A stretch of 64,000 nt of DNA. Origin: Cellulomonas sp. URHD0024 (GTDB taxonomy: Bacteria > Actinomycetota > Actinomycetes > Actinomycetales > Cellulomonadaceae). The stretch lies in NCBI RefSeq assembly GCF_000426185.1, contig NZ_AUEW01000010.1:124001-188000 (forward strand), written 5' to 3'. Each line of letters opens with the position of its first letter. The first letter of the stretch is position 1. Both the position numbers and the translations under genes were made by a program. The notes beneath the pieces are model-generated. The model was not told the origin of the DNA. It did no database searches and saw nothing but the letters and a program-made list of their open reading frames with translations. Positions 8,756 through 17,481 of this stretch are shown here, in pieces.

Positions 8756-9706
8756 ATGACGCTGCACGAGGTCGTCGTCCTCGCGTTCCCGGGCATCAGC
8801 CCTTTCCACCTGGCGGTCCCGTCCACGGTGTTCGCATCGCGGACCAGGTCGGCGCCCGAACCTCGCTACCGCGTCACGGTCTGCGCGCAGGTGCCGGGGC
8901 AGCTCACGACCAACGCGGGATACGACCTGTTCGTCGGACATGGCCTCGAGGCTCTCCGGGGCGCGCAGACCGTCGTCGTGCCCAGCTGGGACACCTCACT
9001 CGCACCGTCCGTCGAGCTCCTGGACGCCGTCCGCGCCGCACACGCCCGCGGGGCCCGGGTCGTGGGCCTCTGCCTCGGCTCCTTCGTCGTCGCAGCCGCC
9101 GGGCTCGTCGACGGTCGCGAGGTCGCGACGCACTGGTCGGCCGCTGCGGAGCTCGCCAGGCGCACACCGTCGGCCGCGGTGCGGTCCGACGTCCTGTGGT
9201 GCGACCTCGGCGACGTCGTCACGTCCGCGGGCGTCGCCGCCGCCCTCGACTGCTGCCTGCACGTGGTCCGCCGCGACCACGGCGCCACGTACGCCGCCGA
9301 CGTCGCCCGCAGCCTCGTCCTCGCACCGCACCGCGACGGCAGCCAGGCCCAGTACATCCCTGCACCGGTCGCACCGACGGACGGCGTCGACCCGGTGGAG
9401 TGCGCGATCGCGTGGGCTCTGGCCCGGCTGGACGAGCCCCTGGACCTGGACACGTGGGCGGCGAGCGTGCACCAGTCGCGGCGGACGTTCACCCGTCAGT
9501 TCCGAGCCCGGACAGGCGCGAGCCCCGCACAGTGGCTCCTGCGGCAACGACTCGTGCACGCCCGGGTCCTGCTCGAGTCCACCGACCAGCCCGTCGAGCA
9601 CGTCGCCCGCGCCTCCGGCTTCGGGTCGTCGGCCGCACTCCGCCAGCACTTCGCACGCGAGTTCCGGACGAGCCCGCGCCGGCACCGGGCCGCGTTCCGG
9701 TCCTGA
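8756..9706 (+). CDS. GlxA-family AraC-type transcriptional regulator
   Basis: This 316-residue regulator joins an N-terminal DJ-1/PfpI-like domain (about 1-170) to a C-terminal AraC helix-turn-helix pair (about 215-315). The first domain has the nucleophile-elbow-like GLCLGSFVVAAAGLV and the family segment ATHWSAA. The second contains SRRTFTRQFRARTG and ASGFGSSAALRQHF. GlxA-like proteins usually activate nearby metabolic genes in response to amino-acid-like or other small ligands. The divergent MBL hydrolase and the downstream DMT transporter are possible targets. The ATG follows a -10-like TAACAT, suggesting a leaderless transcript. Confidence 0.92.
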   Translation: MTLHEVVVLAFPGISPFHLAVPSTVFASRTRSAPEPRYRVTVCAQVPGQLTTNAGYDLFVGHGLEALRGAQTVVVPSWDTSLAPSVELLDAVRAAHARGARVVGLCLGSFVVAAAGLVDGREVATHWSAAAELARRTPSAAVRSDVLWCDLGDVVTSAGVAAALDCCLHVVRRDHGATYAADVARSLVLAPHRDGSQAQYIPAPVAPTDGVDPVECAIAWALARLDEPLDLDTWAASVHQSRRTFTRQFRARTGASPAQWLLRQRLVHARVLLESTDQPVEHVARASGFGSSAALRQHFAREFRTSPRRHRAAFRS

Positions 9707-9730
9707 CCGGTCCATGTCGGAGGTCCGTCG

Positions 9731-9736
9731 TACCTT
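9731..9736 (+). promoter_or_regulatory. Putative -10 element before a short leader ORF
   Basis: TACCTT lies 6 bases before an ATG at 9743, the same geometry as the other apparent leaderless starts in this window. It would initiate a message for the short ORF and the DMT transporter. Confidence 0.3.
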
Positions 9737-9742
9737 GGGGCG

Positions 9743-9859
9743 ATGCGCGTCACGTCCGTCGGAGTGCCCGCACCGGCTCCTGAACCCACGCCCGCCCGTG
9801 AGCCGGTGCACGAAGCCCGACGTGCCCACGAACCTGCCCCGGTGAGCCGGCATGAGTAG
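9743..9859 (+). CDS. Possible 38-residue leader peptide before the DMT transporter
   Basis: The ORF starts with ATG 6 bases after TACCTT and ends in a TAG lying inside the first codons of the transporter (ATGAGTAG), so the two frames overlap by 8 bases. The peptide is rich in Pro, Ala, Arg and Glu (for example VPAPAPEPTPARE), with no hydrophobic segment. It is too short for a family call. It could be a leader whose translation feeds ribosomes to the transporter, or a Pro-rich stalling peptide. It could equally be a chance ORF in GC-rich DNA, so confidence is low. Confidence 0.3.
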   Translation: MRVTSVGVPAPAPEPTPAREPVHEARRAHEPAPVSRHE

Positions 9860-10781
9860 ACGTGGCTGGGCTCTCCTCCTCGCGGTCGGCGTCATCTGGG
9901 GCATCCCGTACCTGCTGATCAAGATCGCCGTCGGCGAGGTCACGCCGGTCATGGTCGTCTTCGTCCGGACGGCGCTCGGAGCGCTGCTGCTGATGCCGTT
10001 CGCCCTGCGCGCCGGCGGACTGCGCGTCCTGCGTGGGCACTGGAAGGCGCTGCTGGCGTTCGCGGCCCTCGAGATCGTCGGGCCATGGATCCTGCTGTCC
10101 AACGCCGAGACGACACTGGCGAGCTCCACCACCGGGCTGCTGATCGCGACGGTGCCGATCATCGCGGTCGTCCTCGGCAGGCTCGTCGGGGACCGCCGAC
10201 CGGTGGCGGCCGTCCGATGGATCGGCCTGCTCATCGGCCTGGGCGGTGTCGCCCTCCTGCTGGGCCCGGGGGCGGCGAGCAGCGGCAACCCGTGGGCGGT
10301 CGCGCAGGTTCTGCTCGCGGCCGTCGGCTACGCAACCGCGCCCATGATCGCGGACCTGTTCCTGCGCGACGTGCCGGCGATCCCTCTGACGGCGACGTGC
10401 CTGGCCGTGACCGCACTGTTCTACCTTCCCATCGTCGTCGTCACCGGCCCGCACGACTGGCCCGCCCTCGACGGGGTGCTCGCGCTCGCGACGCTCGGCG
10501 CGGTCTGCACCGCGCTCGCCTTCGTCCTGTTCTTCCGGCTGATCATGGAGGTCGGCGCGGCACGCTCGACCCTCGTCGCGTACCTCAACCCTGTGGTGGC
10601 CGTCGCGCTCGGCGCCGTCGTCCTCGACGAGGCGATCACGCTCACGGTCGTCGCCGCGACGGCGCTCATCCTCGTCGGCTCCGCGGCTGCGTCCCGCCGG
10701 TCTCGGAACGCCGAGCCTGCGGCCGTCGACGTCGACGTCGACCCGGTCTCCGGGCAGGTGGAGCCGGTGCCACCGTCCTGA
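9852..10781 (+). CDS. DMT-superfamily (EamA) transporter
   Basis: The 309-residue protein has ten predicted membrane helices arranged as two EamA repeats. The first repeat begins LLLAVGVIWGIPYLLIKIAVG and includes FVRTALGALLL. The second includes LNPVVAVALGAVVLDEAIT, a very typical C-terminal EamA signature. A short acidic tail (VDVDVDPVSG) follows the last helix. Such proteins usually export metabolites or amino acids across the inner membrane; the substrate is unknown. No good Shine-Dalgarno sequence precedes the ATG, and the short upstream ORF overlaps it, so translation may depend on coupling. Confidence 0.9.
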   Translation: MSRRGWALLLAVGVIWGIPYLLIKIAVGEVTPVMVVFVRTALGALLLMPFALRAGGLRVLRGHWKALLAFAALEIVGPWILLSNAETTLASSTTGLLIATVPIIAVVLGRLVGDRRPVAAVRWIGLLIGLGGVALLLGPGAASSGNPWAVAQVLLAAVGYATAPMIADLFLRDVPAIPLTATCLAVTALFYLPIVVVTGPHDWPALDGVLALATLGAVCTALAFVLFFRLIMEVGAARSTLVAYLNPVVAVALGAVVLDEAITLTVVAATALILVGSAAASRRSRNAEPAAVDVDVDPVSGQVEPVPPS

Positions 10782-10846
10782 GACGCGTACGGGTGAAGGT
10801 TCGCCGAGTCCGTTGCTGACGCGCCTGTCGCTGCGAGGCTCGACGC

Positions 10847-11257
10847 ATGTCCGCGCCCGAGCGCTCCGTCGACGGGGCGGAGCCTGCGTGGCCCGTCGAC
10901 GGGTCCGTGCAGGTCGTGCGCTCGACACGACGCCGTGGCTGGTCGTGCGGCCAGACGGCCGTCCTGCTCGGGGCCCTGGTGTACGTGCTCCTGCCCATCG
11001 CCTACGCCACGGTCGTGCTCTCCGCCGCCGGCTCGATGGGTGGGATCACGAGCATCACACCCGAGGAACGGCGCCTCGCCACGATCGCCGTCGTCCTGGC
11101 GGTGCTGACCATCGGATGCGCGATCGGGGCGGTCGTCGTCGGGTGCGTCGTGCTGGTGCGAGGGTGGCGGGACCCGGCCTTCGCATGGATCGGCGTCGTG
11201 CTGGGTCTGATCCCCTTCCTCGGCGTGGTCGCGCTGGTCTTCGCCTCCCGCAGCTGA
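10847..11257 (+). CDS. Small membrane protein of unknown function
   Basis: The 136-residue protein has a soluble N-terminus of about 30 residues and three hydrophobic segments: 36-60 (TAVLLGALVYVLLPIAYATVV), about 78-105, and 111-132 (AFAWIGVVLGLIPFLGVVALVF). The start is ATG 10847, 65 bases after the DMT transporter, without a clear ribosome site. No family was recognised. It has the look of the small DUF4190-like envelope proteins common in actinobacteria, but that is only an impression. It converges on rnj, and the GC-rich hairpin at 11391-11424 could end both transcripts. Confidence 0.65.
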   Translation: MSAPERSVDGAEPAWPVDGSVQVVRSTRRRGWSCGQTAVLLGALVYVLLPIAYATVVLSAAGSMGGITSITPEERRLATIAVVLAVLTIGCAIGAVVVGCVVLVRGWRDPAFAWIGVVLGLIPFLGVVALVFASRS

Positions 11258-11390
11258 CCTGGTCCCGAGGCGTCAGGCGTCGGAGCCGGGATGGCGGAGT
11301 CACCGAGACGATGCGATCCCTCCTGCCCCAGGTCCTCGCGGCGGTGGCTATCGAGGGGTGAAAGGGCTGCGCGAGGATCCTGACGCCAGG

Positions 11391-11424
11391 ACGGCCCCGA
11401 GCCGCTCGCGCAGATCGGGGCCGT
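11391..11424. terminator. Hairpin between convergent small membrane gene and rnj
   Basis: The arms ACGGCCCCGA (11391-11400) and TCGGGGCCGT (11415-11424) pair perfectly over 10 bp around a 14-base loop. It lies just beyond the rnj stop and beyond the convergent gene. There is no U tract, so it may work as a GC-rich bidirectional terminator. Confidence 0.55.
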
Positions 11425-11437
11425 GCCTCGGTAGACG

Positions 11438-13123
11438 TCAGGCCTCGACGACCACCGGGATGATCATCGGGCGGCGACGCAGGCGGTTGGACACCCAACG
11501 ACCGACGACCCGACGGATCACCTGCTGGAGGGAGTGCGCGTCGGAGTTCCCGTTGCGCGCAGCGTCCTCGAGGGCAGCCGTGAGCTCCGGGAGGATGTCG
11601 TCGAACACGGCGTCCTGCTCGGCGAACCCGCGCGCGTGGATCTGGGGGCCGGCCAGCACCTTCCCGTCGGCAGAGCTGACCACCGCGAAGATCGAGATGA
11701 AGCCCTCGTCCCCGAGGATCCGGCGGTCCTTGAGCTCGACCTCGGTGATCTCGCCGACGCTGGACCCGTCGACGTAGACGTAGCCGCAGGGCACCGCCCC
11801 GACGATGCTCGCCCGCCCGTTCACCAGGTCGACCACGATGCCGTCCTCGGCCAGCACGACGCGGTCGGCGGGGACGCCCGTCTGCACGGCGAGCGCGGCG
11901 TTGGCGACGAGGTGGCGGATCTCCCCGTGCACGGGCATGACGTTCCGGGGCCGCAGGATGTTGTAGCAGTACAAAAGCTCGCCGGCGCTGGCGTGGCCGG
12001 ACACGTGCACCTTGGCGTTGCCCGAGTGCACGACGCGCGCACCGAGCCGCGTCAGGCCGTTGATCACGCGGAACACGGCGTTCTCGTTGCCCGGGATCAG
12101 CGACGACGCCATGATCACGGTGTCGCCGGGGCCGACGGACACCTTGTGGTCGTTGTTCGCGATCCGCGACAGCGCCGCCATCGGCTCGCCCTGCGACCCC
12201 GTGCACATCAGGACGATCTCGTCGTCGCGGAGCTGGTCGACCTGCTTCAGGTCGATGAGCACACCCTCGGGAACGTTCAGGTAACCCAGGTCGGCGGCGA
12301 TGCCCATGTTGCGCACCATCGAGCGCCCGACGAGCGCGACGCGACGGTTGTGCGTGTAGGCGGCGTCGAGCACCTGCTGGACGCGGTGCACGTGCGACGC
12401 GAACGACGCGACGATGATCCGCTTGGTCGAGTCGGCGAACACCTGGTCCAGAACCGGTCCGATGCCGCGCTCGGGCGAGACGAACCCCGGCACCTCGGCG
12501 TTGGTGGAGTCGACCATGAACAGGTCGACGCCCTTCTCGCCGAGCCGCGCGAACGCGCGCAGGTCGGTGATCCGGCCGTCCATCGGCAGCTGGTCCATCT
12601 TGAAGTCGCCCGTGTGCAGCACCGTGCCCGCGCCCGTGGTCACGGCGACCGCGAGGGCGTCCGGGATCGAGTGGTTCACCGCGATGAACTCGCACTCGAA
12701 GGAGCCGAACGTCGACGTGTCCCCCTCGCGCACGACGCGGGTCACCGGGGCGATCCGGTGCTCCTTGAGCTTGGCCTCGATGAACGCGAGCGTCAGCTGC
12801 GAGCCGACCAGCGGGATGTCGCGGCGGAGGCGCAACAGGTACGGGACAGCACCGATGTGGTCCTCGTGCCCGTGGGTCAGGACGATCGCCTCGATGTCGT
12901 CGAGACGGTCCTTGATGTACTCGAAGTCCGGCAGGATCAGGTCGACGCCGGGTTGGTGGTCCTCGGGGAACAGGACACCGCAGTCGATGACGAGCAGGCG
13001 GCCGGCGAACTCGAGGACGGCCATGTTGCGGCCGACCTCACCGAGCCCTCCCAGCGCTACGACACGCAGGGCGCCGCTGGGCAGAGCCGGCGGCAGGGTG
13101 AGCTCGGGGTGCGGGTGACTCAT
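11438..13123 (-). CDS. rnj: Ribonuclease J
   Basis: This 561-residue protein is a metallo-beta-lactamase/beta-CASP RNase with 5'-3' exonuclease and endonuclease activity, acting in mRNA decay and rRNA maturation. The zinc-binding motif HGHEDH is at 84-89. Other conserved parts are HTGDFKMDQ, the beta-CASP segment MCTGSQGEPMAAL, and SGHASAGELLY followed by VMPVHGE. A short N-terminal extension and a C-terminal domain ending RRRPMIIPVVVEA match the actinobacterial form. The ATG has an AGGAGA ribosome site. It lies 26 bases downstream of dapA, the usual actinobacterial dapA-rnj pair, and is probably co-transcribed with it. Confidence 0.97.
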   Translation of the reverse strand: MSHPHPELTLPPALPSGALRVVALGGLGEVGRNMAVLEFAGRLLVIDCGVLFPEDHQPGVDLILPDFEYIKDRLDDIEAIVLTHGHEDHIGAVPYLLRLRRDIPLVGSQLTLAFIEAKLKEHRIAPVTRVVREGDTSTFGSFECEFIAVNHSIPDALAVAVTTGAGTVLHTGDFKMDQLPMDGRITDLRAFARLGEKGVDLFMVDSTNAEVPGFVSPERGIGPVLDQVFADSTKRIIVASFASHVHRVQQVLDAAYTHNRRVALVGRSMVRNMGIAADLGYLNVPEGVLIDLKQVDQLRDDEIVLMCTGSQGEPMAALSRIANNDHKVSVGPGDTVIMASSLIPGNENAVFRVINGLTRLGARVVHSGNAKVHVSGHASAGELLYCYNILRPRNVMPVHGEIRHLVANAALAVQTGVPADRVVLAEDGIVVDLVNGRASIVGAVPCGYVYVDGSSVGEITEVELKDRRILGDEGFISIFAVVSSADGKVLAGPQIHARGFAEQDAVFDDILPELTAALEDAARNGNSDAHSLQQVIRRVVGRWVSNRLRRRPMIIPVVVEA

Positions 13124-13149
13124 GTGTCTCCTGGTGGGGTCAAATGCGG

Positions 13150-14067
13150 TCAGCCGACGACGACATCGAGCAGACCGGCGGCGCGGAGGCCGTCACGGAT
13201 CAGCGCGAGCTCGTCGTCGGACGCGGGGACGAGCGGGAGGCGCACCGAGCGCTCGGGCGTGATGCCCAGCACCTGGAGCGCAGCCTTCGCGGCGACGGCC
13301 TGGAAGCCGGCACCGTTGAGCGCGTCGATCGCGGGAGTGATCGATCGGAAGACTCGGAGTGCCTCACGGTGGTCGCCGGCGTCGAACGCGCGCACGATGT
13401 CGGCGAGCTGGCGCCCGGCCACGTGGCCCGTGACGCTGACGATCCCGACGGCTCCGTTGGCCAGCAGGGTCAGCAACGCGCTGTCGTCGCCGGAGTACCA
13501 GGCGAGGCCGGTGCGGGCGAGGGTCTTGGCGGCCGCGTACGGGTCGCCCGACGCGTCCTTCATGGCGACGACGCGGTCGTGCTCGGCGAGCGCGTCGATC
13601 GTGGCGGCGGCGAACCGCACGCCCGTCCGACCCGGCACGTCGTAGAGCATCACAGGCAGGTCGGTGGCATCGGCGACGGCCTCGACGTGTCGCCGGACGC
13701 CCTCCTGCGAAGGTCGGGAGTAGTACGGGCTGACGACGAGAAGGCCGTGCGCGCCCGCCTCGGCCGCCTGCTCGGCCATCCGCACGGCGTGCGCGGTGTC
13801 ATTGGAGCCGGCGCCGGCGACGACCCAGGCGTCGTCCCCGACGGCCTCGATCACTGCGGACACCAGCTCCGCCTTCTCAGGTGCGTGCGTGGTCGACGCC
13901 TCGCCCGTGGTGCCGTTGAGCACCAGACCGTCGTGGCCGCTGGCGACGAGGTGTCGGGCCAGCTGGACGGCGGTGTCGAGGTCGACCGCACCATCGGCAG
14001 TGAACGGCGTGACCATCGCGGTGAGCACGGACCCGAACGGGCGGGTGGGCGTGGCGATACGCGGCAT
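13150..14067 (-). CDS. dapA: 4-hydroxy-tetrahydrodipicolinate synthase
   Basis: The 305-residue class I aldolase condenses pyruvate with aspartate semialdehyde, the first step of the lysine/meso-diaminopimelate branch. It shows the family motifs GTTGE (52-56), the YDVPGRTG tyrosine region (Tyr142) and the Schiff-base lysine in VVAMKDASGD (Lys170). Length is normal for the family. The ATG at 14067 is preceded at 6 bases by TACCGT, so it may be leaderless. It is followed by rnj. The partner gene dapB is 7 kb away in the same window, with thyA-dfrA between them. Confidence 0.97.
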   Translation of the reverse strand: MPRIATPTRPFGSVLTAMVTPFTADGAVDLDTAVQLARHLVASGHDGLVLNGTTGEASTTHAPEKAELVSAVIEAVGDDAWVVAGAGSNDTAHAVRMAEQAAEAGAHGLLVVSPYYSRPSQEGVRRHVEAVADATDLPVMLYDVPGRTGVRFAAATIDALAEHDRVVAMKDASGDPYAAAKTLARTGLAWYSGDDSALLTLLANGAVGIVSVTGHVAGRQLADIVRAFDAGDHREALRVFRSITPAIDALNGAGFQAVAAKAALQVLGITPERSVRLPLVPASDDELALIRDGLRAAGLLDVVVG

Positions 14068-14073
14068 GGGGCC

Positions 14074-14079
14074 ACGGTA
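14074..14079 (-). promoter_or_regulatory. Putative -10 element of dapA (leaderless start)
   Basis: On the minus strand TACCGT ends 6 bases before the dapA ATG, which has no Shine-Dalgarno sequence. Confidence 0.4.
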
Positions 14080-14130
14080 CCGCCCTGGGACGTATCGGCG
14101 TGGTCGCCGATCACCGGCGCCCGTCGGCCG

Positions 14131-14166
14131 CGACCACGACCACGACCGCGACCGCGATCACGATCC
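14131..14166. repeat. Degenerate hexanucleotide tandem repeat
   Basis: Six consecutive 6-base units run CGACCA, CGACCA, CGACCG, CGACCG, CGATCA, CGATCC. They lie between dapA and the small gene at 14158 and overlap the last codons of that gene. This is a short slippage-type repeat and could vary in copy number. Confidence 0.6.
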
Positions 14167-14466
14167 GGGTGGCGTGAGCAGCGGTGCGGAGCCCGCAGTG
14201 ACGAGCCGTACGACGTCGGGACCGGCGAGCGTGGCCTCGCCGGAGATGTGCCAGCCCGTGAGGTCGCCGTCGGGCAGCTCGGAGCGGCGGGCACGCAGCG
14301 TCCAGGGGCGGTCCGCCGGCTGGTTACCGGTGAGCAGGTCCGGCTGCCCCTCGACCGCCCCCGAGCTGTGCACCAGGACGTCGAGCTCGACGATGTCCGG
14401 TCCCTGCTCGCGGGCGGCCTGGATGACGCCGGTCACGGCCGTGCGGTTCTTCCGGGCCGCGACCAT
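14158..14466 (-). CDS. Small soluble protein coupled to the M6-type protease
   Basis: The 102-residue protein starts with ATG at 14466, only 2 bases after the protease stop codon, so the pair is clearly one operon with probable translational coupling. It has a basic N-terminus (VAARKNRTAVTG) and no signal peptide or membrane segment. Mixed beta-like segments follow, such as VELDVLVHSSG and WHISGEATL. I recognise no family. By analogy with small proteins encoded next to proteases, it could be an inhibitor, chaperone or substrate of its partner; that is inference from position only. The last codons run into a hexamer repeat, so the C-terminal end may be variable. Confidence 0.7.
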   Translation of the reverse strand: MVAARKNRTAVTGVIQAAREQGPDIVELDVLVHSSGAVEGQPDLLTGNQPADRPWTLRARRSELPDGDLTGWHISGEATLAGPDVVRLVTAGSAPLLTPPGS

Positions 14467-14468
14467 CC

Positions 14469-16028
14469 TCAGCCCACCTTCGCACCGGCGGAGGCGCTCT
14501 CGTAGAGGGCCTTGAGGTCCTGGGCCTGCCTGGCGAGGTCCGCACCGTCCTTGACGAGCTCGTCGATCAGCACCTTGATGGCGAGCGTGGTGCCGTCCGG
14601 TGGCGTCACCGACGACCGGACCCGGACGGCCGCGGTCATCGAGGCGCCCGACGCGGAGATCGTCGAGAGGCCGACGCTCGTGTCGGCGTTCCCGAACGAC
14701 CTGGTGCTCGGCGTCGTCGACCCGTCGATCACGGTGATCGCCGCCGAACCCGGGAACGGGTCGCCGGCGTCGCCGCCGTTGTGGTTCTGCTCGAGGCCCT
14801 TGAGCCCGTCGGCCTGGACGAGGCCCACCTTGTAGTGGTTCTCGTCGGTGTTGCCCGGGATGGCGTCGTCGATGTGCCACAGGAGCAGGCCGGAGCCGGG
14901 CAGGGCGGCGTCGTACCCCGTCGGCTGCCGGTTCTCGAGCAGGAAGTACTCGGGACCGGCGACGCCGTCCTTCCAGAGGCGGAAGACGGTGTGCGACGTC
15001 TCGACCTCCGGGACGGTCAGCGGCCCGTCGGCCGAGACGACGGTGGTCGTCACCCAGCCCTGGTCCACCTTGCACCAGGCGCTCGGGTGCGCGGGCTGCT
15101 CGCCGGGGACCGCCCCGTTCCACGACCCGCCGGCCATGAGGCACCAGTCGCCGATACCCGCCGAGGAGTAGTCGATGTCGTACAGGTCCGGGAAGCCGAA
15201 CAGCAGGTGTCCCAGCTCGTGCGCGCTGACCCCGATCTTGGCGTCCTCGGGGATGGTCAGGTAGCCGTAGATCTTGGTCTTGTCGGCCTTGTACGCCGTA
15301 CCGAGCGTCGACTTGTGCGACCAGATGTCGCCGAGCGCGCCGGTCTCCTCGGCGCCCTTTCCGGCGTGCACCACGATGAAGGCGTCGACGAAGCCGTTCT
15401 TGTCGTTGTCGTACGGGGAGAAGTCGACGTCCTTGTTCGCAGCGACCGCGGCGTCGTGCGCCAGGACGGGCGACCGGAAGGGCGTGTCGTTCTTGCCCAC
15501 ACCCGAGCCGTTGGCCGCGTACCACGAGAGGGTGTGCGGCATCCGGTACGGGCCGACCACGACGCCGTCGAGCTGGACGAGGCCGTTGGTCACCTCGGTG
15601 TAGTACTCCTTCACGCTCCCGTGCGGCAGCGTTCCGGTGGAGAAGAACAGCGTCTCCATCTGCGCCTTCGTGGTGGTGAGGTGCTTGTCCGAGAAGTCGA
15701 CGAGGACGATCGCGACGCGGACGGTGCCGCGCAAGGGCGCCCGGTCCGCGGCCGCACCGCGGATCCTCGTCAACGGCGTGCCGGCCGGGAACTCCTCGGG
15801 CGGCACGATCACGCCGTCGTTGAACCCGAGCGGACGCGGGTCACGCTCGATCCGCAGGAAAGGTGCCGCACCGTCCGTACGGGCCACCGCCTCGTTCGCG
15901 CCCTCGAGCGCCCTGGCCCACTGCTCACGCAGCTGGGGACTCGGCGGGACTGCGCAGGTGTGCTGGTGCTGGTCGGGCGTGAAGCCGGTCGCCGTGGAAG
16001 AGTCCGACATCGCCATGCCTCTCTGCAT
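14469..16028 (-). CDS. M6-family (immune inhibitor A-like) zinc metalloprotease without signal peptide
   Basis: The 519-residue protein resembles M6 peptidases. It has the zinc motif HELGH within VSAHELGHLLFGFPDLYD, the downstream methionine region GDWCLMAGG, and family segments VRVAIVLVDFSD, SVKEYYTEVTNG and LLLWHIDD. The start chosen is ATG 16028, which has GGAGGGG 11 bases upstream; a second ATG lies at 16016. Unlike most M6 enzymes, which are secreted, no signal peptide is visible; the N-terminus is polar. A C-terminal helical tail (about 490-519) follows a beta domain. The enzyme may act in the cytosol or leave by another route. It is coupled to the small gene at 14158 and lies 82 bases downstream of dfrA. 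Confidence 0.85.
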   Translation of the reverse strand: MQRGMAMSDSSTATGFTPDQHQHTCAVPPSPQLREQWARALEGANEAVARTDGAAPFLRIERDPRPLGFNDGVIVPPEEFPAGTPLTRIRGAAADRAPLRGTVRVAIVLVDFSDKHLTTTKAQMETLFFSTGTLPHGSVKEYYTEVTNGLVQLDGVVVGPYRMPHTLSWYAANGSGVGKNDTPFRSPVLAHDAAVAANKDVDFSPYDNDKNGFVDAFIVVHAGKGAEETGALGDIWSHKSTLGTAYKADKTKIYGYLTIPEDAKIGVSAHELGHLLFGFPDLYDIDYSSAGIGDWCLMAGGSWNGAVPGEQPAHPSAWCKVDQGWVTTTVVSADGPLTVPEVETSHTVFRLWKDGVAGPEYFLLENRQPTGYDAALPGSGLLLWHIDDAIPGNTDENHYKVGLVQADGLKGLEQNHNGGDAGDPFPGSAAITVIDGSTTPSTRSFGNADTSVGLSTISASGASMTAAVRVRSSVTPPDGTTLAIKVLIDELVKDGADLARQAQDLKALYESASAGAKVG

Positions 16029-16110
16029 CGTGGCCGCGTCCCCTCCGAACGAGGTCCTGCCACCAAGAGCCTCCCGCGGAGCCGTCAGATACGCCAGGGC
16101 CGCAGCGGGT

Positions 16111-16605
16111 TCAGCGTCGCGTGTACGACTCGAACCGGTACCGGGTGCCGCCGGCCGTCGAGGTGAGCCAGGTCTGGTCCGGGTCGGCGCGCTTCCAGGC
16201 GCGCGGATCCAGCGCCGGCGCGCGCGTGTCGCCGCCCACGTCGAGGGAGACCATCGTCCGTTCGACGCGGTGCGCCAAGGGCAGGAAGAGCGCGTAGACC
16301 TCACCGCCGCCGACCACGAAGGCGTCTCGGTTCTCGATGAGCCGCAACGCCTCCTCGACGCCGTGCGCGACGAGGGCTCCGGCTGCCTCGAACGACGGGT
16401 TCCGCGTGAGCACGATGTTGTCGCGGTCCGGCAGCGGCCGGAACCGGGGCGGCAGCGAGTCCCACGTGCCGCGGCCCATGATGACCGGGTGCCCCCGGGT
16501 CAGGTCCCGGAAGTGGGCCATGTCCTCGGGCACGTGCCACGGCAGGGTGCCGTCGCGGCCGATGATCCCCGTGGGCGTCTGGGCCCAGACCAGGGTGACC
16601 GTCAC
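16111..16605 (-). CDS. dfrA: Dihydrofolate reductase
   Basis: The 164-residue enzyme reduces dihydrofolate to tetrahydrofolate with NADPH, restoring the cofactor consumed by ThyA. The N-terminus [16 protein letters not shown] is typical, and [13 protein letters not shown] carries the catalytic acid Asp28. The NADPH-binding segments [12 protein letters not shown] and [15 protein letters not shown] follow. The GTG start at 16605 overlaps the thyA stop as GTGA, giving tight coupling of the two enzymes. Length and motifs are normal. Confidence 0.97.
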   Translation of the reverse strand: MTVTLVWAQTPTGIIGRDGTLPWHVPEDMAHFRDLTRGHPVIMGRGTWDSLPPRFRPLPDRDNIVLTRNPSFEAAGALVAHGVEEALRLIENRDAFVVGGGEVYALFLPLAHRVERTMVSLDVGGDTRAPALDPRAWKRADPDQTWLTSTAGGTRYRFESYTRR

Positions 16606-17408
16606 ACGGCCACCGGCGCCTTGATGGTCGGGTGGTGCTGGTAGCCGACGACCTCGATGTCCTCGAACGTGTAGTCGAAGATCGACGCCGCCCGGCGGAG
16701 GTTCACCGTGGGTGCCGGGTACGGCTCCCTGCTGAGCTGCTCGCGCACCTGGTCCACGTGGTTGTCGTAGATGTGGCAGTCGCCACCGGTCCAGACGAAG
16801 TCGCCCACCTCGAGATCGGCCTGCTGGGCGACCATGTGCGTCAGCAGCGCGTAGGAGGCGATGTTGAACGGGACGCCCAGGAACAGGTCCGCCGAGCGCT
16901 GGTACAGCTGGCACGAGAGCTTGCCGTCCGCCACGTAGAACTGGAAGAACGCGTGGCACGGGGCGAGGGCCATCGAGGGGATGTCGGCCACGTTCCACGC
17001 CGAGACGATGTGCCGACGGGAGTCGGGGTCGCGCCGCAGGTTCTCCATCAGCTGCGTGATCTGGTCGATGTGCCCACCGTCCGGCGTCGGCCAGCTGCGC
17101 CACTGGACCCCGTAGACCGGGCCCAGCTCGCCGTCGGGCGACGCCCACTCGTCCCAGATGGTGACCTTGTTCTCACGCAGCCACTCGACGTTCGACTCTC
17201 CGCGCAGGAACCACAGCAGCTCGTACGCGATCGAGCGCAGGTGCACACGCTTCGTCGTGACGAGGGGGAACCCCTGCGACAGGTCGAACCGCATCTGGTG
17301 GCCGAAGACGCTGCGGGTGCCGGTCCCCGTCCGATCGGCCTTGGTCGTGCCCGTCTCCAGGACGAGTCGCAGGAGGTCTTCGTACGGCGTCTCGATCATG
17401 TGGGCCAT
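16602..17408 (-). CDS. thyA: Thymidylate synthase (ThyA type)
   Basis: The 268-residue enzyme methylates dUMP to dTMP using methylenetetrahydrofolate. Visible motifs are the nucleophile in [12 protein letters not shown] (Cys151), the substrate-binding [18 protein letters not shown], and [10 protein letters not shown]. The start used is ATG 17408 ([13 protein letters not shown]); an in-frame ATG at 17399 is possible. A much longer open frame upstream is not used because it would cross the divergent dehydrogenase gene. It is coupled to dfrA by a 4-base overlap and diverges from the aldehyde dehydrogenase at 17482. Confidence 0.97.
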   Translation of the reverse strand: MAHMIETPYEDLLRLVLETGTTKADRTGTGTRSVFGHQMRFDLSQGFPLVTTKRVHLRSIAYELLWFLRGESNVEWLRENKVTIWDEWASPDGELGPVYGVQWRSWPTPDGGHIDQITQLMENLRRDPDSRRHIVSAWNVADIPSMALAPCHAFFQFYVADGKLSCQLYQRSADLFLGVPFNIASYALLTHMVAQQADLEVGDFVWTGGDCHIYDNHVDQVREQLSREPYPAPTVNLRRAASIFDYTFEDIEVVGYQHHPTIKAPVAV

Positions 17409-17481
17409 CGTATGGCGCCGGTGCTTCCCAGGAACGAGCAGAGAGGTGGTGCGGCGCCGACGGGAGAGCGAGACTGCGAGC

